From contig JAPKYG010000104.1 in the NCBI GenBank assembly GCA_026394435.1, positions 1-7,441 of the forward strand: a DNA stretch of 7,441 nt, read 5' to 3'. The stretch's first letter is position 1. Each line of letters begins with the position of its first letter. A program made the translations under genes and the position numbers. The DNA comes from Methanobacteriota archaeon (GTDB lineage: Archaea > Thermoplasmatota > E2 > DHVEG-1). Positions 1 to 5,761 of the stretch are shown here, piece after piece. The notes beneath the pieces were generated by a model. It saw nothing but the letters and a program-made list of their open reading frames with translations, had not been told where the DNA came from and did not search any database.

Positions 1-1109
1 GGTCTGTAGCCGTCTGCTTTCCCACTGGAAAGCCCCTCAAACCACAATAGAGAGAATATCGGTCCCTGGGTCGTGCTTGCATACCCAGTACGGAACTTAC
101 TGGTACCCGAGATAACAATTCGTCCATCGTGGGGAATTCCAGATCGGGAGAACAACGAAGTACGGAGGTTGAGAATGGTTCGGTCTGCAAACCCGCCTGC
201 GTAACACGCGTCAATCAGGATGGCTGCTTTCTTGGACTCCAGTGGAGCAAGGATGTCCCCAAGTTCTTTATCGGTTACGGTGTCATCCCAGAGGAATATC
301 TCACTGCTCTGGAGGATTTTTCCTCCAGTAAGTGGTTGATTTTTGTTCCCTGCACCATGGTTGAAAATCCAGAGAAATACTTCACTATCAGGGTATTTAT
401 TTGATTCAGTTATAAGATATTGTAAGGAGGCAAGAACGTTTTTTTTGGTCGCACTCCCATAGGTCATGTCGTACTCATGGGACCGCTCCTGCAGTGTTTT
501 TTGTTTCGTGCCATACCCATTGTCACTGCGAATCCAGCCGTCATCAAAAAGAATCATGATATTTAATGTTGGATACTGATTGCATTCAATAAGATACGCT
601 GCCATGTCCTCCGCAAGATATAAACCACCGTTCCCGAGTTTCGTGTCATTTTCTTCAGGGAAATTCGCAGCTGCGATAAAAATCGCCCATTTATGAGAAC
701 CAGAGTCAATCGATATCGGGTTATTAACAGTAAGAGTGACTGATTTTATCTCAGAGTAATCTTTACCATCGTAGGAGCGTGCGCTGATCGTGTACATCCC
801 GTTCTGGGAGGTATACGTTGTCCAGTCGTAACTCCAGAGTGTCGTCCCCGTTGCAGTAGCCCAGTCATTCTCACCGATTTTTACTTCGACGCTGCTGATA
901 TTATCCTCTTTATCAGGATCGCTAGCCGTACCACTGATCATCACCAACCGTGCAATCGTTGCCCCGTTGGATGGATAGGTGATGGTGACGGTCGGCTTCC
1001 CGTTTAAGAGACGAAGATTAAAATTCTGGCCAAAAAACCCTGAGAAAACACCCACAAGTAATGTAATAACAACAATGACGGCGAGAGCGACAATCCATTT
1101 GTATTTCAT
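1..1109 (-). CDS. Membrane-anchored clan CD cysteine peptidase (C13/caspase-like), 3' end outside window
   Basis: The frame is open from ATG 1109 to the left edge (369 complete codons, no stop), so this is the N-terminal part of a longer protein. Residues 5-27 form one hydrophobic segment (WIVALAVIVVITLLVG...), a membrane anchor or uncleaved signal, which would place the rest outside the cell. Residues about 38-130 (PTVTITYPSNGATI ... SVTLTVNN) look like a bacterial-type Ig-like domain. From about residue 139 a caspase/legumain-like fold begins (HKWAIFIAAANF). The expected catalytic pair is present: His251 in FNHGAG and Cys302 in ILIDACYAGGFADR, each after a hydrophobic strand, the clan CD signature. 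I favour a C13-like peptidase, but C14-like or another clan CD family is possible. Substrate is unknown; a role in extracellular protein degradation or surface-protein processing is inference. It lies 73 nt downstream of thiL on the same strand but has its own TATA-like site. No clear Shine-Dalgarno is seen. Confidence 0.85.
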   Translation of the reverse strand, partial: MKYKWIVALAVIVVITLLVGVFSGFFGQNFNLRLLNGKPTVTITYPSNGATIARLVMISGTASDPDKEDNISSVEVKIGENDWATATGTTLWSYDWTTYTSQNGMYTISARSYDGKDYSEIKSVTLTVNNPISIDSGSHKWAIFIAAANFPEENDTKLGNGGLYLAEDMAAYLIECNQYPTLNIMILFDDGWIRSDNGYGTKQKTLQERSHEYDMTYGSATKKNVLASLQYLITESNKYPDSEVFLWIFNHGAGNKNQPLTGGKILQSSEIFLWDDTVTDKELGDILAPLESKKAAILIDACYAGGFADRTILNLRTSLFSRSGIPHDGRIVISGTSKFRTGYASTTQGPIFSLLWFEGLSSGKADGYR

Positions 1110-1140
1110 TTTTCTCAGTATAGTATGTTTCTCTGTACTC

Positions 1141-1148
1141 CTTTAAAA
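1141..1148 (-). promoter_or_regulatory. Probable TATA box of the clan CD peptidase gene
   Basis: On the minus strand the octamer TTTTAAAG is centred about 35 nt before the ATG at 1109. With the usual archaeal spacing of about 25 nt, transcription would start near 1119 and give a leader of about 10 nt, which fits the absence of a Shine-Dalgarno close to the start. No experimental support; the assignment rests on composition and spacing. Confidence 0.45.
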
Positions 1149-1182
1149 CCTTTGTTGAACAGTTCTTACCTGATTTCTTCTC

Positions 1183-2175
1183 TTAAAAATTATGCTTTTT
1201 GAAATGCTCATATCCTTTGTTTTCCAAAATCCGCTTGTTCCTATTATCTACCAGAATAATATCCTTTTTCTTTGTAACTATCCCAATCGCAGTCAGATCA
1301 ACACCATGCTTCTTTAACATTTTTTTTGTTTGTTCAAATCTCTCGTGTGGTATTGTTACGAGGAGTTCATAGTCTCCACCGAAATGTAATGCGAGAGAGT
1401 ACGGATCAATACCATGATTTATACTACAGAACTCACATAATTCTGAAGCAAGCGGGAGAGCATTTTTTTTGATTTCAAACCCGACGTTATTCAATTCCTG
1501 AAGCTGGTACAACGAAGCGGAGAGTCCATCAGACAAATCCATAGACGACGTCACCAAACGCTGCTGCGCGAGCAATCGTCCTTCCTTCAGTTTCGGAACA
1601 GGTTCTAAAAACGCTTTAGAAAGCTTTTTTTCAGAACTACGACGTTTCAACGCATAATATCCAGCACCAGCTTTTCCCAACGTCCCTGTCACTGCGACGA
1701 CATCACTAGGACGCGCACCGGTCCGTGACATAAACTCGTCTTTTTTAACGGTACCAAACGCGGTTCCACACAACGTTATTTCTTGTGTCTCCTTCGTATC
1801 ACCCCCGACGATCGTTGTTCCAAAAGCAACTGCGCATGCATCTGCTCCTTTCGTAAGCTCTTTGAGAAATAATTCCGATGTTTTTTTCGGGAGCCCAAAT
1901 GAAAGGACAAGACCAAGCGGAGTTCCTCCTTTCGCCGCAATATCAGAAAGGTTTATGGCAACAAGGAACCACCCCATCTGATACGGTGTCATCTGCGCGG
2001 GAATATGGGTCCGTTGATACATCATATCGGTGGTGGCCAGTAGATATTCTTTTCCCATATCAATCGCAGCGCAATCATCACCGATACCACTGCGGTTTGT
2101 TTCTTTTGTAAGAACCGCTGCGATACGCTGAATCGCTGCCCGTTCTCCGAGATCAGATAATATCTTCACAACCAT
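1183..2175 (-). CDS. thiL: Thiamine-monophosphate kinase ThiL
   Basis: ThiL phosphorylates thiamine monophosphate with ATP to give thiamine diphosphate, the active cofactor, in the cytoplasm. The 330-residue product has the family length and its motifs in order: an acidic metal/nucleotide site GDDCA (32-36), NLSDIAAKGGTP (75-86), GGDT (124-127), SMDLSDGLSAS (211-221) and GGDYELL (266-272). It belongs to the PurM/ThiL/SelD ATP-binding superfamily, so it is a distant relative of its divergent neighbour purM. ATG 2175 is used here. The GTG two codons later (2169) is a serious alternative: it would give MKILSDLGER, closer to the usual ThiL N-terminus, and it sits about 25 nt from a TATA-like TTTTTTAT, which suggests a leaderless message. 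No thiamine riboswitch is visible upstream. Confidence 0.95.
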   Translation of the reverse strand: MVVKILSDLGERAAIQRIAAVLTKETNRSGIGDDCAAIDMGKEYLLATTDMMYQRTHIPAQMTPYQMGWFLVAINLSDIAAKGGTPLGLVLSFGLPKKTSELFLKELTKGADACAVAFGTTIVGGDTKETQEITLCGTAFGTVKKDEFMSRTGARPSDVVAVTGTLGKAGAGYYALKRRSSEKKLSKAFLEPVPKLKEGRLLAQQRLVTSSMDLSDGLSASLYQLQELNNVGFEIKKNALPLASELCEFCSINHGIDPYSLALHFGGDYELLVTIPHERFEQTKKMLKKHGVDLTAIGIVTKKKDIILVDNRNKRILENKGYEHFKKHNF

Positions 2176-2190
2176 GACAACCCAACCAGC

Positions 2191-2198
2191 ATAAAAAA
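2191..2198 (-). promoter_or_regulatory. Probable TATA box of thiL
   Basis: TTTTTTAT on the minus strand is centred about 25 nt before GTG 2169 and about 19 nt before ATG 2175, which argues for a leaderless or very short-leader thiL transcript. The same octamer followed by G occurs upstream of tRNA-Leu (6132-6139). It lies in the short divergent thiL-purM gap, so expression of the two genes may be linked. Confidence 0.5.
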
Positions 2199-2206
2199 GT
2201 TTATCA
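2199..2206 (+). promoter_or_regulatory. Possible TATA-like element of purM
   Basis: GTTTATCA on the plus strand lies about 58 nt before ATG 2261 in the divergent gap. It would place a start site near 2227 and a leader carrying the AGGAG at 2238-2242. It is a weak match to TTTATATA, so this is tentative. Confidence 0.3.
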
Positions 2207-2260
2207 CGGCCAGAGAGTTTCGCAATACAGGGAAAACAGGAGCGATTATTCTTGAAGAAA

Positions 2261-3283
2261 ATGACCTACAAAAACAGTGGCGTTGACATCGAAGAAAAAG
2301 AAGAAGCAATCAAACAACTCCTGTCCAGCATCATAACAAAACGAAAAGGCAGCATCGGAAAACCAATGGGTGGACACTATGCAGGACTTATCGAGTTTGG
2401 CGACTACGCACTGGTCCTCTGTACTGATGGCGTCGGAACCAAAGTTAAGATAGCGGAAGCATTGAAGAAATGGGATACGGTTGGGATTGACTGCATCGCA
2501 ATGAACGTCAACGACGCATTATGCGTCGGAGCAGAACCCTTAGCGTTTGTTGATTACCTTGCCATGGAGGACCCCAACCCAAAAATCACCAAAGAAATTG
2601 GGAAAGGACTTGAGAAAGGCGCGAAACAATCCAATATTTCTATTGTCGGTGGAGAGACAGCAGACCTCCCTGAACTCATCAACGGATTTGACCTTGCAGG
2701 CACCTGCCTTGCATATGTGAAAAAAGACCGGATCATCCTCGGAGATACGATTCAACCTGGTGACGTCATCATCGGATTGAGCAGCAGCGGAATCCACTCC
2801 AATGGTTACACGCTTGCCAGGCGAGTCGTTGAAGAAGCAGAATTCTCCTACACAGACCGGTTTCCAGATGACTTGTACCCCGGGAAAACCATTGGCGAAG
2901 TCATGCTGACACCAACCAGGATATACGTAAAAGAAATCATCGAGCTGTTCAAGAAAATCGACGTCCATGGACTTGCCCATATCACTGGGAGTGGACTGTG
3001 GAACATCCCTCGATTAAAAGAAAATGTAAAGTATGTGATTGAAGACCCCTTGGAACCACAGAAAATTTTCACCTTCCTGCAAGACTACGGGAACATCGAT
3101 GATCGTGAAATGTACCAGATCTTCAACATGGGCATGGGCTTTGTCGTGGTCGTCGCACCGGAGGATGCAGCTGAAACCATCGGGATTCTTCAGAAATACT
3201 CTGATGCCGCCATAAAACTCGTCGGTACTGTCAAGAAAGGAACCGGTGTGGAAGTCCCGCGCCTAGGGTTAACTTATCGTTAA
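2261..3283 (+). CDS. purM: Phosphoribosylformylglycinamidine cyclo-ligase (AIR synthetase) PurM
   Basis: PurM closes the imidazole ring of purine synthesis, converting FGAM plus ATP to 5-aminoimidazole ribonucleotide (AIR) in the cytoplasm. The 340-residue product has the family length and landmarks: N-terminal MTYKNSGVDI, TDGVGTK (55-61), the dimer/substrate segment MNVNDALCVGAEPLAFVDYLA (81-101), GGETA (130-134), GLSSSGIHSNGYTLAR (172-187) and FNMGMG (288-293). The usual HITGGGL is HITGSGL here (240-246), a small departure. ATG 2261 matches the family N-terminus. An in-frame TTG at 2252 sits 9 nt after AGGAG (2238-2242) and could be the true start, adding three residues. It diverges from thiL, and a dus gene follows 20 nt after the stop, so the two are probably cotranscribed. 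Its pathway partners purS and purL are near the right end of the window. Confidence 0.96.
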   Translation: MTYKNSGVDIEEKEEAIKQLLSSIITKRKGSIGKPMGGHYAGLIEFGDYALVLCTDGVGTKVKIAEALKKWDTVGIDCIAMNVNDALCVGAEPLAFVDYLAMEDPNPKITKEIGKGLEKGAKQSNISIVGGETADLPELINGFDLAGTCLAYVKKDRIILGDTIQPGDVIIGLSSSGIHSNGYTLARRVVEEAEFSYTDRFPDDLYPGKTIGEVMLTPTRIYVKEIIELFKKIDVHGLAHITGSGLWNIPRLKENVKYVIEDPLEPQKIFTFLQDYGNIDDREMYQIFNMGMGFVVVVAPEDAAETIGILQKYSDAAIKLVGTVKKGTGVEVPRLGLTYR

Positions 3284-3303
3284 ACCATTCCCTGTTGTGT
3301 CTT

Positions 3304-4218
3304 ATGAAAATTGGAACTGTTGAGATACAGAATCGTTTCGTTCTTGCACCACTCGCTGGCATTAGCTGTACTGCGTTTCGAATGCTGTGCAAAGAAAACG
3401 GCGCTGGGTTGATGTACACACAAATGATCGATTCAGACATCATCAGCGAAAAAACATCAGATGAAGTGAAACAGTTCCTGAACATCCAAGACACCGAACG
3501 ACCAGTCACTGTTCAACTCATTGGGAGCGAAAAAACCATTCTTGTCAAAACGGTTCACGCAGTTGAAGAGTTCGCTGATCTCATCGACTTGAATGTCGGC
3601 TGCATCGAAGATGATTATCTGGCGAAAGGATGCGGTGCATCTCTCTTAAAAGACCTCCAAAAACTAGAGAGTATTCTCAGGGCAATGGTTGAGGCAACCG
3701 ATAAACCAGTGACCGCGAAGATTCGCATTGGCTGGGACAATCAGAATATCAACGGTGTTAAAGTCTCACAGTTAATAGAAAATTCTGGAGCACAAGCGGT
3801 GTGTATCCATGGTAGAACCGCAGATCAGCAGTACGCAGGCAAAGTCAACTGGACCATCATGAAACAGGTCAAAGAAAAAGTCCATATCCCGGTTATCGCA
3901 AACGGTGACGTCACCAGCTACTTCGACGGACTTGATCTCTTACAAAAAACCGGATGTGACCTGGTCATGATCGGAAGAGAAGCACAACACTGCCCCTGGA
4001 TATTCAATCAAGAACCAGTAGACATCAAAAAACAGATCCTCCGGTTCATTGAGTTATACGAACAGTATGAACAACGACAATCTGCTGTTGAAGTCGCAGA
4101 TCATGTGTTTTGGATGCTGCGGGATTTTAAAACATCGGAAAACACAAAAAAGGTTCATTTCATTGGAACAATCTCGCGGATTAAACGATACGTGAACCGT
4201 TTACAACAAGATGAATAA
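3304..4218 (+). CDS. tRNA-dihydrouridine synthase (Dus family)
   Basis: Dus enzymes are FMN-dependent and reduce specific uridines, mostly in the tRNA D-loop, to dihydrouridine using NAD(P)H. The product (304 residues from ATG 3304) shows the FMN-barrel opening NRFVLAPLAGI (10-20), the active-site segment DLNVGC at 95-100 with candidate catalytic Cys100, KIRIGW (139-144), IHGRTADQQYAGKVNW (168-183), VIANGDV (197-203) and the phosphate-binding IGREAQHCPWIF (223-234). The active-site Cys is normally followed by Pro; here it is Ile, and a second Cys (110) replaces the usual aromatic residue in the GGYG-like turn. An in-frame TTG at 3295 would add MCL but lacks support. No Shine-Dalgarno precedes ATG 3304, so translation may be coupled to purM, which ends 20 nt earlier. 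The last 38 bases overlap the convergent DUF1624 gene. The target uridine cannot be told from sequence. Confidence 0.92.
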   Translation: MKIGTVEIQNRFVLAPLAGISCTAFRMLCKENGAGLMYTQMIDSDIISEKTSDEVKQFLNIQDTERPVTVQLIGSEKTILVKTVHAVEEFADLIDLNVGCIEDDYLAKGCGASLLKDLQKLESILRAMVEATDKPVTAKIRIGWDNQNINGVKVSQLIENSGAQAVCIHGRTADQQYAGKVNWTIMKQVKEKVHIPVIANGDVTSYFDGLDLLQKTGCDLVMIGREAQHCPWIFNQEPVDIKKQILRFIELYEQYEQRQSAVEVADHVFWMLRDFKTSENTKKVHFIGTISRIKRYVNRLQQDE

Positions 4219-4948
4219 AATACAGCAAACATACGATGATGAGTTGATGGAGCAGATAGATAATCAGCGAGTGTCTTCCTAAAAAACATACCCCTCGACT
4301 CACAATGAACTGTGAATGATCTTTCAATGAAAATTTTCTTTTATTGTTTTGATACAAACTATTCCCTAGAAAAACCCCGATTAACACAACACCAAACCAG
4401 GGGAGCAAGGGAAAATAATCGAGGGTGTAAAAATGCGAAGGAACAAAACCCAGCCACAGCAGCCAAGGGAAATCAACAACAACGGTAATTCGGAGAAAAA
4501 CACCAAGAATGATACAAAGAACTCCAAGAATGAGTGGCAGATTTCGAAACCGAATCAACGGGTACACCAAGAGAATTGAAAGACCAATGCAGTGCAGGAC
4601 GCCGAACACGATGAATCCATTGTGAGGATATACCCAAGTAACAATCGTGATGATGAGACCTAACCCAAAAACACCAGCTCCTCGTTTAAGAAATTTTAAC
4701 GGCAATTGTCGTTTTGACAATTTTTGTTGTGCGCGAGAATAACTTACTGTTAGAGAAATACCGACAAGTAGCAGAAACGTGGTGCTAATGGGATACAAAA
4801 ACAGTAGGATAGGGAGCGAATCCAAATCTGTCGTATATACGCCGAAGTAGTTCAGATCAAAAACAAGATGATACACGACCATTAAAAGGATTGCGATACC
4901 ACGGAGAATGTCAATCTCCCAAAACCGCTCTGATGGATTTTTTTTCAC
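4181..4948 (-). CDS. DUF1624 / heparan-alpha-glucosaminide acetyltransferase-like integral membrane protein
   Basis: This is a polytopic membrane protein of 255 residues with about seven or eight hydrophobic helices. It opens with the family signature FWEIDILRGIAILLMVVYHLVFDL (9-32), has the central FGVLHCIGLS segment (115-124) with a candidate functional His119, and ends with FLGRHSLIIYLLHQ (222-235). Relatives include the catalytic domain of HGSNAT, which acetylates sugars across a membrane; the acceptor here is unknown, and modification of a surface glycan or lipid is only inference. The frame stays open upstream to an ATG at 5023, but that lies inside the initiator tRNA gene. GTG 4948 is preferred because a perfect TTTATATA box is centred 27 nt before it, implying a near-leaderless transcript. 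The last 38 bases run antisense into the dus gene, so the C-terminal residues NGSRIV are shared with dus coding sequence. Confidence 0.87.
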   Translation of the reverse strand: MKKNPSERFWEIDILRGIAILLMVVYHLVFDLNYFGVYTTDLDSLPILLFLYPISTTFLLLVGISLTVSYSRAQQKLSKRQLPLKFLKRGAGVFGLGLIITIVTWVYPHNGFIVFGVLHCIGLSILLVYPLIRFRNLPLILGVLCIILGVFLRITVVVDFPWLLWLGFVPSHFYTLDYFPLLPWFGVVLIGVFLGNSLYQNNKRKFSLKDHSQFIVSRGVCFLGRHSLIIYLLHQLIIVCLLYFIHLVVNGSRIV

Positions 4949-4971
4949 AGAACTATGGGAAAAGAAATATC

Positions 4972-4979
4972 TATATAAA
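4972..4979 (-). promoter_or_regulatory. Consensus archaeal TATA box (TTTATATA) of the DUF1624 gene
   Basis: The minus strand reads TTTATATA, an exact match to the archaeal TATA consensus, centred 27 nt before GTG 4948. This spacing places the transcript start at or within a few bases of the start codon and decides the start of the DUF1624 gene. It lies immediately downstream of the T-run that ends the initiator tRNA transcript, so the two units are separate though on the same strand. Confidence 0.8.
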
Positions 4980-4986
4980 TTTGATG

Positions 4987-4994
4987 AAAAAAAA
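4987..4994 (-). terminator. Oligo-T terminator of tRNA-iMet
   Basis: Eight consecutive T residues on the minus strand begin 5 nt after the discriminator base of the initiator tRNA, within TTTCTTTTTTTTC. T-runs of this kind are the usual archaeal RNA polymerase termination signal downstream of tRNA genes. Confidence 0.7.
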
Positions 4995-4999
4995 GAAAG

Positions 5000-5106
5000 T
5001 AGCGAGGAATGGATTTGAACCATTGGTCTACGGGTTATGGGCCCGTCGGGATTTCCTGACTACCCCACCTGTATAGGCTCCTTCCCGAAAGAGAAAGATG
5101 CTCGCT
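5000..5106 (-). tRNA. Initiator tRNA-Met (CAT), interrupted in the acceptor stem
   Basis: On the minus strand, bases 5068 to 5000 give tRNA positions 7-73: T8 G9, D arm GGGGTAGTCAGGAAATCCC, anticodon stem ACGGG/CCCGT with loop CCCATAA (anticodon CAT), T arm AATGG-TTCAAAT-CCATT, 3' acceptor strand CCTCGCT and discriminator A. Three G:C pairs at the base of the anticodon stem and an A1:U72 pair mark it as the initiator. The matching 5' strand AGCGAG is not adjacent: it lies 32 nt upstream at 5106-5101. Removing 5069-5100 (or 5070-5101, which is equivalent) restores a perfect 7-bp stem AGCGAGG:CCTCGCT. The bases directly 5' of T8 would pair only poorly, so the displacement is real. Position 33 is C rather than the nearly universal U. 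CCA is not encoded. A TATA-like element and a T-run flank the unit. Confidence 0.92.
5069..5100 (-). other. Candidate 32-nt non-canonical intron in tRNA-iMet acceptor stem (position 5/6 or 6/7)
   Basis: The insert separates AGCGAG from GTGGGGTAG and must be removed to form the acceptor stem. It contains a hairpin CTCTTT-CGGG-AAGGAG (5093-5078, 6 bp with one G:T). A relaxed bulge-helix-bulge can be drawn with cuts GA|G and CA|G and a helix of only three pairs, CAT (5100-5098) with GTG (5068-5066), so the splice motif is weak. Archaeal tRNA introns at unusual positions are known and are excised by the tRNA endonuclease; that this one is excised is inference. The alternative is a disrupted gene copy. 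Confidence 0.65.
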
Positions 5107-5153
5107 ATGGGAGGCAGTCTCCACCGCCATATATCCGAAGTATCTTTCGGGAA
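5082..5153. repeat. Perfect 11-bp inverted repeat linking the tRNA intron and the endonuclease 3' end
   Basis: TTCCCGAAAGA at 5082-5092, inside the tRNA insert, is the exact reverse complement of TCTTTCGGGAA at 5143-5153, inside the 3' coding end of the homing endonuclease. The 50-nt interval holds the tRNA 5' exon, its TATA-like element, and a smaller hairpin GGCGGT-GGAG-ACTGCC (minus strand, 5128-5113). A read-through transcript from the endonuclease gene could fold the tRNA 5' exon into this structure. Confidence 0.8.
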
Positions 5154-5680
5154 TACTGTTGCTTATACTTAAATCTAGTACCTATCCTTAGTCGCCATAT
5201 CGTAAAAATCCTACCGTTGTATGTAGTATTTTGATTCCATAGCTTTGAGTAAATATCAATTTTTTTACAAAAAAATTGGACTTTTTTTAAAATAGTTTTA
5301 CTTTTATTTGAAATAACAATATCTCCCTTTCGAACATAACCGTCAGAATCAATTAAACCAGATATGAAACCAATAATAAAATTTTCATTTGCTTCATATA
5401 TCTGTAATTGAAAAAATTTTAAAAAATTATAGAATAATTTTGAGTTAATACGTATGATAATACAACCATGATGAAACATAATATATGGTGATAGTTGAAT
5501 TTTTTTAAGTAAAAGTATCGTGTAATTTACAATATCACAATCTTTTTTTGGATTAAAATAAAAATATATTCTATAATGTCTTCCTTTATCGTGATGTAGA
5601 TAACCATCTCCAAAGAATAAACCGATGAGGTATCCTTTTTCACCGTTATTTAATGCATTTATTTTGATTGTTGTAATCAT
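5105..5680 (-). CDS. LAGLIDADG homing endonuclease, two-motif monomeric type
   Basis: The predicted protein has 191 residues from ATG 5680. It carries two LAGLIDADG helices: GYLIGLFFGDGYL (16-28, catalytic acid Asp25) and FIIGFISGLIDSDGYV (101-116, catalytic acid Asp113). Both acids and the helix-packing glycines are intact, so it should be an active monomeric nuclease cutting a long asymmetric DNA site, normally the intron-less allele of its host gene. The region is strikingly AT-rich, with many Ile, Lys, Asn, Phe and Tyr codons, unlike the flanking genes, which suggests recent transfer. ATG 5680 is preceded by GGAAAGGAAG; an in-frame GTG at 5695 lacks a comparable site. The stop TAG overlaps the first two bases (AG) of tRNA-iMet, so the gene lies next to, not inside, the tRNA insert. 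The last residues (RIYGGGDCLP) are encoded by what appears to be the tRNA promoter. RNA maturase activity is possible but not shown. Confidence 0.9.
   Translation of the reverse strand: MITTIKINALNNGEKGYLIGLFFGDGYLHHDKGRHYRIYFYFNPKKDCDIVNYTILLLKKIQLSPYIMFHHGCIIIRINSKLFYNFLKFFQLQIYEANENFIIGFISGLIDSDGYVRKGDIVISNKSKTILKKVQFFCKKIDIYSKLWNQNTTYNGRIFTIWRLRIGTRFKYKQQYSRKILRIYGGGDCLP
5127..5136 (-). promoter_or_regulatory. Probable TATA box of tRNA-iMet, inside the homing endonuclease gene
   Basis: GGATATATGG on the minus strand has its ATATAT core centred 25 nt before tRNA base A1, the normal archaeal distance for a transcript starting at or next to the mature 5' end. These bases also encode R-I-Y-G near the C-terminus of the endonuclease, so promoter and coding sequence coincide. 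Confidence 0.55.
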
Positions 5681-5761
5681 ATTCTTCCTTTCCACCGTGA
5701 ATTTTTAGAAAGCAAAGTATGCCAATCAGTCAGACGTTTTATCGATGTTATAGTGCTTTTT

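Noticed and set aside
129..404. Plus-strand open frame of 91 codons
   Set aside because: It is antisense to the fully open clan CD peptidase gene, which has recognisable catalytic motifs; the plus-strand product resembles nothing.
2176..2260. Thiamine (TPP) riboswitch or other structured leader upstream of thiL/purM
   Set aside because: The gap is only 85 nt, and I see no TPP-riboswitch core sequence on either strand.
2540..2980. Minus-strand open frame of 146 codons inside purM
   Set aside because: Shadow of a strongly conserved purM on the other strand; no motifs, promoter or ribosome binding site.
4949..5023. N-terminal extension of the DUF1624 gene to ATG 5023
   Set aside because: The extension would be encoded by the 3' part of the initiator tRNA and its T-run terminator. 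The perfect TATA box lies downstream of it and points to GTG 4948.
5000..5106. Permuted or trans-spliced initiator tRNA
   Set aside because: The 5' piece lies upstream of the 3' piece in normal order and only 32 nt away, so a cis intron is the simpler reading.
4891..5234. Two overlapping plus-strand open frames of 61 and 65 codons
   Set aside because: They are antisense to the tRNA, the DUF1624 start and the endonuclease tail, and have no ribosome binding site or family resemblance.
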